A stretch of DNA of 64,000 bases, from positions 62,001 to 126,000 of the forward strand of contig JAFCMP010000156.1 of the NCBI GenBank assembly GCA_017506865.1, in the 5' to 3' direction. The position numbers and the translations under genes are program-made. This document shows, in pieces, positions 16,611 to 25,709 of the stretch. Under the pieces are notes generated by a model. It made no database searches and was not told the origin of the DNA. It worked only from the letters and a program-made list of their open reading frames with translations. Each line of letters opens with the position of its first letter. Within the stretch, counting starts at the first letter, position 1. Origin of the DNA: Tribonema minus. Lineage: Eukaryota > Sar > Xanthophyceae > Tribonematales > Tribonemataceae.

Positions 16611-16972
16611 TGATACAAAGTCCATGTCACAGTGCAGTTCAAGTGCTGTGTACACCTTTGACTGTACTGTACAAGTGTACTTCAGGCCAGTTCACCTGAG
16701 GACCGTTCCTAGGAATTTGCTTGGACTGTTCCAGGAACTACTTGCACAGAACAATCTGGGGCAGCATCTCTGTGGCTTGCTTGGGTACTAACTCTTGCTA
16801 GCCAGCTGCTGGACAGCAGGGACTCATTGGAGCTGAGCCATCACCGATACACCAGGTGTGTGGTCTTTTCTCCATGCAAGTGGTTAGCCTACATCCTGAG
16901 AGTGAGCTCCTGTTTCCCAGAAGGGCTTGGCCTGCTCATGGAGCATCCCCAGAGGCCTTTCCTTTCGGATCA
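16611..16972 (+). repeat. 5' LTR
   Basis: It is 362 bp, TGATACAAAG...CGGATCA, and matches the 3' LTR base for base as far as I can compare by eye. It should carry the element's promoter and transcription start. Confidence 0.97.
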
Positions 16973-16990
16973 TGGCTCGGCTCCAACTCT
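16973..16990 (+). other. Primer-binding site (tRNA-primed)
   Basis: TGGCTCGGCTCCAAC starts right after the LTR's terminal CA. TGG pairs with the CCA end of a tRNA, as in nearly all LTR elements. The sequence is not the common initiator-Met type TGGTATCAGAGC, and I did not assign the tRNA. Confidence 0.75.
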
Positions 16991-17640
16991 CGGGATAACA
17001 CCAGCGTAGCGCGGAATCACTTTTAGCGCGCCGTATACCCAATGTGACGTCCTCCCAGAGAAGTTGCATTGATGAGTTGCACACTACCATGCCAGGCTTG
17101 CTACTGCGCTTAGCCCGACGAGTAGCGGCACAGTGTTTGCAACGGAATAACTCAGATCTGCATGACATGCAACGCGGCGATCAAAGGCCGAGCCCAGAAC
17201 GTTGCAGCTGGAGCCGCGACATGCATGCTCGTAGCAACATCGCATGTGCGCTCAACCCCCTTACGACTGGACACTGTCGAACGGGTGCTACAGCGGTAGT
17301 CCTCATGGCAAGGAAGGCACGCGGTAGTACTGATCACACTGCTGCGTACAGGCCTGGACGACGCCGGGAACGTCGTTGCTACCCAGCCCTGACTGCTAGG
17401 CATTTTACATAGCCGATGCAGGCCCAGCAATACACCCACTGAAGATTCAGCGTCTTCTGCAAAGAGGGGGTGTTGACAGCTGGATTTAATCATGGGCAAA
17501 GTGTCTTGGCAATCATGTCAAACATGCTGTATCCGAGGGGCGAGAGCCTGCCTGACGTACGCATGCACGGGACATGTTGTCATTGCTATGCCATGCAGAG
17601 CGACCTGCAACAAGCGTAACGGGAGTACATAAGGAGAATC
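16991..17640 (+). other. Retrotransposon 5' leader
   Basis: About 650 bp of untranslated leader lies between the primer-binding site and the first ATG of ORF1. Only short unrelated frames were seen; it may contain the packaging signal. Confidence 0.5.
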
Positions 17641-18306
17641 ATGGCGGATAGCGTATCAAGATCGGCGACGGACAGCTCCGGGGAGGCTGGAACGACCCCG
17701 GGAGGCGAGGGGAACGGTGGCGGTGTGCAGCAGCAAGCGCTCGTGCCCCCCGAGCAGCAGCCGGCGACGCAACCCTTCACGTCGTCGGCCGGTCTAACCT
17801 CATCAGCGACGTCGAGCGCCGCCCCCTCGACCGTCGCAGTGACGGCGACCACCACCGCCCCCGCAACCGGAGCCGCCCCGGTGTCGCTCCCTGCTTCCAC
17901 GGACCCCTCCGGCGCGGGTCTTGGCGTCCCGCCTACGACCTCCGCTCCTCAACCCGACTTCAACGAGATACTGCAAGGGCTGCGTCGCGCCCTGCCGCTG
18001 ATGCCAGAGGGCGCCCTGGCTCAGCTCGCGGGACGCGCCGTCAAGGAGGCGGCCGAGATGACGTCCCCCGTCTCATTTCTCGGCACTCGTCCGCCGGCCT
18101 CATCAGCGCGCCCCTCCTTCACGCCAGGCTTCGCGCCCTTCTACCACGCACCAGACCCTTTCGCCACGCGCACGACTCTGCCTCCTTCCCTCACTGCGGT
18201 GCCCACCGCGGTAGAGCTGGAAGCGACGGTCCAGGAGCTTGAGCGCGCGCTGGATCAACGCATCGCCCACCTAGCAAAGTGGCCGGTGATGCAACTGCTC
18301 AGGTGA
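17641..18306 (+). CDS. Retrotransposon ORF1, Gag-like (221 aa)
   Basis: This is the first ORF of the LTR element and sits where Gag is expected. It starts at ATG 17641 (MADSVSRSATDSSGE) and ends with TGA at 18304. Residues 1-105 are Ala/Thr/Pro/Ser-rich and disordered. Residues 105-145 could be helical (FNEILQGLRRALPLMPEGAL). A short coiled-coil-like segment ELEATVQELERALDQRI lies near residue 200. There is no CCHC zinc knuckle and no recognisable capsid core, and 221 residues is short for Gag, so the capsid function is assigned by position only. The end overlaps the Pol frame, which lies in the -1 frame and is open from 18243. Confidence 0.75.
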   Translation: MADSVSRSATDSSGEAGTTPGGEGNGGGVQQQALVPPEQQPATQPFTSSAGLTSSATSSAAPSTVAVTATTTAPATGAAPVSLPASTDPSGAGLGVPPTTSAPQPDFNEILQGLRRALPLMPEGALAQLAGRAVKEAAEMTSPVSFLGTRPPASSARPSFTPGFAPFYHAPDPFATRTTLPPSLTAVPTAVELEATVQELERALDQRIAHLAKWPVMQLLR

Positions 18307-21300
18307 ACCCAGAGGCTGATCCCGCAGCCTGCGAAGTCACTGGCACGCGTAACCATTTGCTAAGCCGTGAGGTCGGTACTCGCGTGCTAGCAGCTATCAT
18401 GTGCGCCTGTTGCGTGGCTAGGTGCAATGACCATGACACCGACGCCAGAGCTGACGCAAAGCGCAAACGCAGCGTGCCGTGCGCGGCGTCTACAGCGGTA
18501 AGTGGGAATGCCGATCTCACTGACCTTGCTTCCGATCTGTGCGCCACCCCCCGTGACACTTTCGTGCACTTGCAGACTAGGAAGGGGGATGCGTGCGCTC
18601 ACGACGGAGAACCCGACGTGACGGTCAGACCACTGCGAGTGGCAGAGCTTTGTTGCGGGGTGGGGGGTGTACATAGGGGGTTAGAGGACTTTGCAAGACA
18701 CACAGGTGTCAAGGCTGAAGTGGTCCTTGCTGTAGATAGGGCCGAATACACATGCGAGGCGTACAAGCACCAGTTCCCTGGCACAGAAGTTCTATGTGCA
18801 GACATCGCCAGTCCAGCAGTGCTCAAGCGCCTCAAGCAGCTGGAACCCGATGCATTCTGGGTCACTGCCCCATGTGTTGACTTCTCGCCCTCGGGCAAGG
18901 GCGTTGAAGGCGAAGCGGCCAGCGTGTTGCCCTCCGCTGCACAGCTTGCTGTAAATGTACGGCCAAAATTGGTCTTTCACGAGAATGTGCCTCGAATGCT
19001 GTTGTCTGGGGCATGGGGCTGCGCCGACGGCCACATGCGTCAGGCGGGGTATTCGACCTTTGAGGTGCAATTTCGTGGCACTGATGTTGATGGTGGAAGT
19101 TCACGCGAGCGCATCTATACTGTGTCTGCGTGCAACACCCAGGCCACCCCTGCACGTTTTGCCCGCCTGAATGCCCTGTTGAATGAGCGCTTTCGCAGCA
19201 GTACCCCAAAGACTGTGCGCGATTGCACTGGTTGCATGGAGGACACATTTTACTGGGATCCTCGTCAACCGCACCGTGCTGGCGTGCTTTCTACTGACAT
19301 GCCACTGCCTAGCCCTGTGACTCGCCAACCTGGCAAGGGTCCCACAAGGTACGTACAGAGAGCCAAGGATGCCGGTCCTACAAAGGACGCATTGATACTC
19401 TCGCCTGAACAGGTGATGGAGTGCCTGGGCTACCATGAGCCCTACCCTGAAGGCACACTCACCCAGAGACGCAAGTGGGCCGCTGACCTAGTACAGCCCG
19501 CGGCTGTAAGCGCCCTGATGCAGTGTGTTCATGCCGTTGCCTCTCTGCCCAATTGTTGGGAGAGACCTGCCCCCGCTGGCCCTGACGTAACTCCTGGAGA
19601 GGTAACAGTGCATGATCACACGGCGCCGCCGCCGGAGTGGGTCGTGGACGCATCGCAGCCAGCACTACTGAGGATCGCCGGGACCTGCTCAAGCGCGCTA
19701 GGGAGTGCTGCGAACTGGTGTTGGGAGAAAGGGAGAGCGTTTCTTGCTTCGCTGCGCCAAGGTGAGCCAGTGCAATTAAATGAAGTACAGTGGCAACGCG
19801 GTGACGACGAGTCTGACTCTGATTCTGACTCACCAAGAGTAACCGTTGAGCCAGCAGTGCCTCAGTCGACTGCAACACCCAAGACGCCGATGGTAGAAGA
19901 GAGCGCTAACCCTGACTCTGACTCAGCGACACCACTGCAGACTCGCATGACACTGCACGAGTTGAAACCTAGGTGGGCAGCAAGAGGCAAAGCGCCCATG
20001 CCACTCCACAGAGTCACCCCGGTAGGGAGGCCACGCAAGAATGGCTTTGTGCACATGACCATGCGCACACAGGTGGGCGATGCCGTGCAAGAGTTTGGTC
20101 TGGATACACTGGTGGATTGCGGCGCGGAGGCTGAGTTCATCAACAAAGATTCAGCGCACAAGCTGCCGCCGGGCACCATCTGCCCTCTGGCTGATGGGGA
20201 CTTCACTACGGTGGAGCTCGCTGACGCCAAGAAGTCGGTACCTGTAGAAGGGGTGGTGCACGCTCAGGTGCGCTTCAAAGACCACCTGCTGACGCACCGA
20301 TTCTACGTCGTGGACCTGCCTTACCAGGCAATCTTAGGGTCAAACTTCTTTGGCAAGTACGGCTCCGTGATCTCCTACGAGCACGGGATGAAATTCTATC
20401 CCGCTGGCTCGTCAGGCCCCGCTGTGCCCATGCGTGAACGTGCGCGCGTTGGAGCCTTGGAGCCCCCCGAAGCAAACTCCATCAAGATAGGCTCAGCAAG
20501 GGTACACACCAAGGACAAGCCTGTACTGCCAGAACGCAAATATCTTCTCAGAGCAGCCTCAAACCAGGTCATTGACGCTGACACCGCGCACACGCTGGAA
20601 GTGGTGTCTCACCCGCCACTGCAGTGCACAGGTCCTGTAGAGGTGCTGCTAACCCCAGACGTCCCAGAAGCGGTGACGGCCGTGAACAAGTTGGCCGAGC
20701 AAGGCGTTGTGTTGCTGGACTCAGTAGATACTGCCATGCCGAACAAACCACTCAGGCTAATGGCTGAAAACACTTCCACAATGCCAGTGCTCATCCGTAA
20801 GGGAGCAATACTAGGCGCTGTTGAAGCACCGGAGATGGTGTGCGGTCTAGACGTTGACCAAGAGACGCTCACAGCTAACCTCACGCGCATAGCGCTCAGC
20901 CGACTTTCTAGCGACCCCCCAACCGTAAATCAGGTGAAGCCTAGCTCAAATCCCACAGCAACCACACAGGCTGAGGCGGAACGCACCGCTCACAGGCGTA
21001 AGGTAGCTGAGGAGCACAATGCCACCTTAGAGCTCTGCACGGACGAGGAGCTGGCAGACGTGCTGAAGCGGGATGGTAAAGTGATACCTATGTTGGAAGA
21101 GCGCGACAAAGACGGTGTTAAGTACTACGATCGGGTCATGGAAGTGCTACGCCGCAGACGTGCTGCCTTTGCAAAAGACCCCAAAAACCCTAGGGTCACG
21201 GATCGCTTTGACGTGGACATTGATACCGGAGACGCGGCCCCCATAGCCGACAAGGCGCGGCGTTGGGCCGAGCGCGAGGCCAAAATCATTTTTCAAGCGA

Positions 21301-24300
21301 TTCAGGACGAAAGGAAGCGTGGGCAAATCAGACCTGCTAGTGGGCCATGGGCCAGCAACCCTGTGCTGGTGGCTCAAAAGGGCAAGATACGCTTCTGTGT
21401 TGACTACAGACCGCTTAATAAGGTCACAAGACGTGACGAATACGGCTTAGGCAACATGGAGGACTTGATTCAAAAGGTGGCAAGTTCAAGAATTTTCTCA
21501 GCTCTGGACTTTGCCTCAGGCTATAGGCAAATTCCCATGACCAAAGAGTCCTCTTGCAAGACGGCTTTCCGAGGGCCCGATGGCTCCCTATGGGAGTACA
21601 AGGTCGCGCCGTTTGGACTAGTATGTCTGCCCAGCATTTTCACGCGCTGCATGCACGAGCTGTTAGGCGCTGCCAGACAGACTCATGCGTGCGTGTATGT
21701 GGATGATGTGCTGGTTCACAGCAAAGGGCTTGAAGATCACATAGCTCACTTGGACGATGTGCTGCGTCGCGTGGAGGAGTATGGCATGAGTGTGTCAAGG
21801 CACAAGTGTCAACTCTTCGCCGAGGAAGTGACATACCTAGGTCACAAAGTCGGCCGGTATGGCATTAGGCCGTGTGAAGACAAGGTCAAGGCCATGGTGG
21901 ACATGATGCCCCCGCTCGGTAAGGACGGCAAGGTTGACAAACGTCTCATGCAAGTCTTGATGGGATGTTTCAACTACTACAGGCGCTACATTCACCGATT
22001 TGCGTCCATCGCGGCGCCATTGATGGAGTGTACCAGGGACGGTGCTGACATGACATGGAATAAACGCCGTCGAGATGCACTCGCAGAGCTCAAACGCGCG
22101 ATGTCGAGCGCACCCGTTATCATGCACCCAGATTTTGACCTGCCATTCATAGTACACACAGATGCTAGCAAGTTGGCAGTCGCTGGAGTGCTATCCCAGT
22201 TTGTGCCACTTGAGAAGCTTCGAGAGCGGCACAAAGATTTTCCATGGGCTCACACCCGCCGTGCCAAGACGGTGGATGGTAAGCCAGCCAGAGAGGTAGT
22301 TGTAGCATTTTACAGCAAAGTCAATTCAGTGCAAGACGCAAAGCTAGGTGCCACCGCGCTGGAATGCCTTGCTGTAGTGCTGGCCCTGAACAACTTCCGC
22401 TCATACGTGTGGGGTAGGCCAGTAACCGTCATTACAGATGCGTCGGCACTGCGCTGGTTGCTAAAACTGAATAACCATAATAGCAAACTCCTGCACTGGG
22501 CCATGCGCCTCCAGGAATATGACGTCATGGTCGTACACCGCCCTGGTAAGGACAATGGCAATGCAGACTGCCCCTCACGAATGCCTCAAATGACGGAAAT
22601 CCTGGGCCCCAGAGAGTATGACCACGCTGATGAGCAGTGGCCAGACTGTACGGATGCAGGACCTGCTCCGCCTACTGGGGTACGCTTTGAGAGCGAAGAA
22701 GTCGTGGATTCCCCCGCGAATATAGGCAGGATTGGGGCTTATGCCTCATACCCAGATGGCCCTGGCATGCGCTTTAACAAAGTCGCACAGGTATCCCCAG
22801 ACCTGAGCGAGGCCATGCTCAAACTTAACCCCGCACAAGTGCAAGATGCTTTGTTTGACACCTCGCTTGAAAGCAGCAGTGGGGACGCCGTGCTTTTCAA
22901 AGAAGAGGGAGGTGAGCAGCCGGAGCAGTCGGAGCCGGAGCTGCAGGAGCTGGCGCTGGCGTCAATGCTTTGCAATCTGCGCACCGGAGTGTACCCAGAT
23001 GGCGTGTGGGATAGCTGCGCATCACTCTTGGCACAGCAAACGGGTGAGCGTACCGAAACCGAGAACTGTGAAAGCAGCAGCGAGCAGGAACCTCAACTTC
23101 AAGTAGACATGATGTCAGTTGATAGCCCTGTTCAACCCCCCGCGCCAGCAACCTCGGAACACCCTGGGGACCTTGCAGGAGGAAGCTCAGGTCAGCCCGC
23201 AGTGCTTGAGCGCGATAAATTTGTGCAATGGCAAGGGCGTGACTCTTTCTGCATGGCTGTGAGGAATTACCTAGAGGACCGCAATGAACCTTCTGATGCC
23301 AAGTTGGCAAAGTTCATACCCCAGAACCAAGAATTCTTCACGCTAGAGCCTGATGGCCTGTTGGTGCACTTCGCAGCCAGTCGCCCCAAGAGGGGAGCCC
23401 TGATCACACAGTGGGTCACCCCTGAGGCACTGAAGCCCCTGGTGCTACGCATGTGTCACGACGATGGCAGCGCTCAGCACCCATCGACCGCCGCCACGCA
23501 CGCCAAGGTGTTTGAGAACTTCTACTGGCGCGGCATGGGAGCTGACATTCGCGACTACGTGCGCAGTTGCATAGCGTGCCAACAGACCAAACCTCAGACG
23601 ACAGCTCAGTACAAGCAAGTGCTCATGCCCCCTCAGCGCATGTGGCAGCGTCTTCACGTAGACTTCACTGAGCCAGGAGTCATATCTCTTGAGGGGCACC
23701 GCTACCTACTCGTGATAGTGGAAGCCAGGTCTGGCTATTGCTGGATTTTCCCCACTAAAAAAAGATCCGCTGCTGAGGTAGCTCCCCTGCTTGCGAAGGT
23801 GCTGCTTGAATGTGGCACACTGGTGGAGGAGTTGTGCTCGGACGGAGCCAAGGAATTTGTGGGTGCGTTGGTGACTAGCCTCTGCCGGGCCTTTGCTGTT
23901 CAGAAGGTAGAGACTAGCGCACACCACCCCCAGTCTAACGGTGTCGCTGAGAACTTGAACGGTCGTGTCAAGAGGGCCCTGGCCAGAGTGTGCTCGCACT
24001 ACCAGAACCGTTGGCACGAACAAGTTGACATCGTACAGTTTGCACTGAGGAACACTCCCAGGGAAGAGACAGGCCTTACGCCTTTCTTCTGTGTCTTCGG
24101 TCGCGAGGCCAGATTCCCCCTAGATGCCCTCATCTCTAAGCCAGAGTGCACGACAGATCTGCACATAGAGGTGAAGCGGTTACAAGAGAATCTGAAGCTG
24201 GCAGAGTCTGTCATAGGCGAGGCGTTAAGCTCCAGGGCTGAGCGCATCCAAGCTCGTAACGACAAGATTCAACGCACCCTGCATGTAAGTGTAGGCGACT

Positions 24301-24647
24301 ATGTATGGGTCAAAAAGCCGCCCTCTGAAGGACGCGCGAGTGGCCTGGAGGAGCGCTTCACCGGACCCTGGAGGCTGATAGCACCCTACGGTGACTCAGG
24401 GCTGTCATTTCAATGTCAACTCAATGGCGCGCGTGTGCGGCTCACTGATGCACACGTGGAAAACATGAAGCCGTATCACCCTAGGCCTGCTAGACTGGTC
24501 AGCGACGGAGTACACGCCGCCGTAGACCCAGAGCAGCTGAAGGAACTGGACCTTGATCAGCGGTTACAGAGAATTCTAGACCGCAGGGCTAATGAGGACG
24601 GTAGCTGGTCATACAAGTGGCTGGCACGCGACGGTACCTCGTCTTAG
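18279..24647 (+). CDS. Retrotransposon Pol polyprotein with N-terminal cytosine-C5 DNA methyltransferase
   Basis: Residues are counted from codon 18279, which is GTG; the first ATG is codon 41, and the frame is open from 18243. Residues 118-415 form a C5 methyltransferase: motif I AELCCGVGG (122-130), catalytic APC (C199), ENV (235-237), SRERIY (275-280) and a late LSPEQVMECLGYHEPYP segment. The protease has VDCGA (D613) and ILGSNFF. RT has ALDFASGY (D1077) and YVDD (1140-1143). RNase H acidic residues are D1295, E1362, D1387 and D1430. Integrase has an HPSTAATH/CIAC zinc site and the exact D,D-35-E set D1795, D1855, E1891. A GPY/F-like FTGPW lies near 2027. A chromodomain begins near 2090 and is cut by TAG at 24645. 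All catalytic residues are present. Confidence 0.95.
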   Translation: MAGDATAQVNPEADPAACEVTGTRNHLLSREVGTRVLAAIMCACCVARCNDHDTDARADAKRKRSVPCAASTAVSGNADLTDLASDLCATPRDTFVHLQTRKGDACAHDGEPDVTVRPLRVAELCCGVGGVHRGLEDFARHTGVKAEVVLAVDRAEYTCEAYKHQFPGTEVLCADIASPAVLKRLKQLEPDAFWVTAPCVDFSPSGKGVEGEAASVLPSAAQLAVNVRPKLVFHENVPRMLLSGAWGCADGHMRQAGYSTFEVQFRGTDVDGGSSRERIYTVSACNTQATPARFARLNALLNERFRSSTPKTVRDCTGCMEDTFYWDPRQPHRAGVLSTDMPLPSPVTRQPGKGPTRYVQRAKDAGPTKDALILSPEQVMECLGYHEPYPEGTLTQRRKWAADLVQPAAVSALMQCVHAVASLPNCWERPAPAGPDVTPGEVTVHDHTAPPPEWVVDASQPALLRIAGTCSSALGSAANWCWEKGRAFLASLRQGEPVQLNEVQWQRGDDESDSDSDSPRVTVEPAVPQSTATPKTPMVEESANPDSDSATPLQTRMTLHELKPRWAARGKAPMPLHRVTPVGRPRKNGFVHMTMRTQVGDAVQEFGLDTLVDCGAEAEFINKDSAHKLPPGTICPLADGDFTTVELADAKKSVPVEGVVHAQVRFKDHLLTHRFYVVDLPYQAILGSNFFGKYGSVISYEHGMKFYPAGSSGPAVPMRERARVGALEPPEANSIKIGSARVHTKDKPVLPERKYLLRAASNQVIDADTAHTLEVVSHPPLQCTGPVEVLLTPDVPEAVTAVNKLAEQGVVLLDSVDTAMPNKPLRLMAENTSTMPVLIRKGAILGAVEAPEMVCGLDVDQETLTANLTRIALSRLSSDPPTVNQVKPSSNPTATTQAEAERTAHRRKVAEEHNATLELCTDEELADVLKRDGKVIPMLEERDKDGVKYYDRVMEVLRRRRAAFAKDPKNPRVTDRFDVDIDTGDAAPIADKARRWAEREAKIIFQAIQDERKRGQIRPASGPWASNPVLVAQKGKIRFCVDYRPLNKVTRRDEYGLGNMEDLIQKVASSRIFSALDFASGYRQIPMTKESSCKTAFRGPDGSLWEYKVAPFGLVCLPSIFTRCMHELLGAARQTHACVYVDDVLVHSKGLEDHIAHLDDVLRRVEEYGMSVSRHKCQLFAEEVTYLGHKVGRYGIRPCEDKVKAMVDMMPPLGKDGKVDKRLMQVLMGCFNYYRRYIHRFASIAAPLMECTRDGADMTWNKRRRDALAELKRAMSSAPVIMHPDFDLPFIVHTDASKLAVAGVLSQFVPLEKLRERHKDFPWAHTRRAKTVDGKPAREVVVAFYSKVNSVQDAKLGATALECLAVVLALNNFRSYVWGRPVTVITDASALRWLLKLNNHNSKLLHWAMRLQEYDVMVVHRPGKDNGNADCPSRMPQMTEILGPREYDHADEQWPDCTDAGPAPPTGVRFESEEVVDSPANIGRIGAYASYPDGPGMRFNKVAQVSPDLSEAMLKLNPAQVQDALFDTSLESSSGDAVLFKEEGGEQPEQSEPELQELALASMLCNLRTGVYPDGVWDSCASLLAQQTGERTETENCESSSEQEPQLQVDMMSVDSPVQPPAPATSEHPGDLAGGSSGQPAVLERDKFVQWQGRDSFCMAVRNYLEDRNEPSDAKLAKFIPQNQEFFTLEPDGLLVHFAASRPKRGALITQWVTPEALKPLVLRMCHDDGSAQHPSTAATHAKVFENFYWRGMGADIRDYVRSCIACQQTKPQTTAQYKQVLMPPQRMWQRLHVDFTEPGVISLEGHRYLLVIVEARSGYCWIFPTKKRSAAEVAPLLAKVLLECGTLVEELCSDGAKEFVGALVTSLCRAFAVQKVETSAHHPQSNGVAENLNGRVKRALARVCSHYQNRWHEQVDIVQFALRNTPREETGLTPFFCVFGREARFPLDALISKPECTTDLHIEVKRLQENLKLAESVIGEALSSRAERIQARNDKIQRTLHVSVGDYVWVKKPPSEGRASGLEERFTGPWRLIAPYGDSGLSFQCQLNGARVRLTDAHVENMKPYHPRPARLVSDGVHAAVDPEQLKELDLDQRLQRILDRRANEDGSWSYKWLARDGTSS
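18630..19520 (+). other. DNA cytosine-C5 methyltransferase domain inside Pol
   Basis: These enzymes transfer a methyl group from S-adenosylmethionine to cytosine C5. Motif order I-IV-VI-VIII-IX-X is canonical. Deviations are APCVDFSPSG for the usual PPCQxFS motif IV and SSRER for QxRxR in motif VIII, but the nucleophilic Cys, the ENV Glu and both motif VIII arginines remain. The domain is compact, with no extra reader domains, more like a bacterial or retroelement-captured enzyme than a maintenance DNMT1. The specificity is unknown. Confidence 0.92.
24645..24647 (+). other. In-frame TAG inside the chromodomain
   Basis: The chromodomain reads ILDRRANEDGSWSYKWLAR up to GTSS, then TAG, then WIHEKEFAESFIVPSWVLD in the same frame. 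The W after the stop fits the conserved Trp of chromodomains, so the stop sits inside the fold. It could be a readthrough site or a new nonsense mutation. Confidence 0.85.
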
Positions 24648-25463
24648 TGGATTCATGAGAAGGAGTTTGCAGAGAGTTTCATAGTGCCGTCCTGGGTGCT
24701 AGACACTTTTCATGCCCTCTCTGAGATCCAACACGAAGGTCACATGCCGTCGTACGCAGAACGCCCTAGCCCACGTGAGGACCGCTCACTACCTAAAGAC
24801 GAAGCGTTGAAGCGCTACCCTTGTGGCACTCAGGTGGTAAGGCAAATTTCAGGTGCCGATCCCGAGACCACTGAGTACATTTGGGGCCAAGTGCGCGACT
24901 TCGTACGATTTAAGTGGCGAGTGCGTTACACGGATGGAATTTGGGAGGACCTGACATCGGCACAGGTACGCTCGGGGAAGTTGCTAGCAGAAGGTGTGCG
25001 AGACAGGCCACGCAGGCTGGCGCGTGAACGAGACAAGCCTGACCCTGCTGAGCATGCTGCAGATATTACAGCTGACCCGCCCCCAGGCGTGCGAGTCACG
25101 GTGTGCCCCCACGTTCCCACCAACTTTGGGCCACTGTACGTCGGGCAAGTACTGCGCTACAGGTTCCCAACGGGCTGGAGCCGTGGCAAACTGCTAAGGC
25201 ACATCTCATCGAACCGTGAGCGTGGGGAGCACGTATTTGATGTAGAGTTCCCCAATACGCGCGGAAACAGGCCGATGGCGAGGCGCCTGAAGCTCCGCCA
25301 AGAGTACTACCGCGACGATCGCAACGCTGAACCTTCCTCGTGGAACCTGCTATTGGCACAGGAAGTCATAGAGCAGCCTGAAACCCCCCACACTCCCATA
25401 GAACCTCAGGTTGCGTTGGGCCAGAATGACCTAGGACCGCGCAAACGCCCGCGTCGCCGTTGA
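24648..25463 (+). CDS. Pol C-terminal extension: chromodomain end and Tudor-like modules
   Basis: This frame is continuous with Pol after a single TAG. The first in-frame ATG (24744) lies past the chromodomain, so translation most likely depends on stop readthrough. It begins with the second half of the chromodomain (WIHEKEFAESFIVPSWVLD). Around 24870-24965 is a Tudor-like strand pattern (WGQVRDF...WRVRYTDGIWEDL), as in domains that bind methylated histones. A second related unit starts near 25130 (LYVGQVLRYRFPTGWSRGKLL). The C terminus is basic (RKRPRRR) and could be a nuclear localisation signal. It ends with TGA. The Tudor assignment rests on pattern only; targeting of integration to chromatin is inferred. 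Confidence 0.75.
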   Translation, partial: WIHEKEFAESFIVPSWVLDTFHALSEIQHEGHMPSYAERPSPREDRSLPKDEALKRYPCGTQVVRQISGADPETTEYIWGQVRDFVRFKWRVRYTDGIWEDLTSAQVRSGKLLAEGVRDRPRRLARERDKPDPAEHAADITADPPPGVRVTVCPHVPTNFGPLYVGQVLRYRFPTGWSRGKLLRHISSNRERGEHVFDVEFPNTRGNRPMARRLKLRQEYYRDDRNAEPSSWNLLLAQEVIEQPETPHTPIEPQVALGQNDLGPRKRPRRR

Positions 25464-25697
25464 AGCTGTGCTGACCCTGTGCGTTAGCACTGGAGAGCAG
25501 TGTCATCGTCACGCACCCGGTGCACGCCAGACCGCCTAGGGTTTGACACGCGCCGCGTAGCCGGCCAATGAGGGACTTGAGAGCGTGTACCGTGGTGGTG
25601 ATGATGCGACAATGAACACCGATGCTGTCTTCTGCGTTTAACAAGTATCATAAAACGCCGTGCGTCTCATGGGCGCGCCGTGGACGGCGGCCCTTTC

Positions 25698-25709
25698 AAA
25701 GAAGAGGGA
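25698..25709 (+). other. Polypurine tract
   Basis: AAAGAAGAGGGA lies directly before the 3' LTR, where plus-strand DNA synthesis is primed. Confidence 0.85.

Noticed and set aside
17586-17900. Antisense ORF over the Gag-like gene
   Set aside because: It mirrors the biased Ala/Thr/Pro codons of ORF1 on the other strand and has no independent support.
24645-24647. Reassigned genetic code with TAG/TAA as glutamine
   Set aside because: Such codes exist in some ulvophyte algae, but no other in-frame TAA or TAG occurs in the 2122-codon Pol frame or in the rebuilt host exons, and the EGF/Ig gene ends naturally in TAG.
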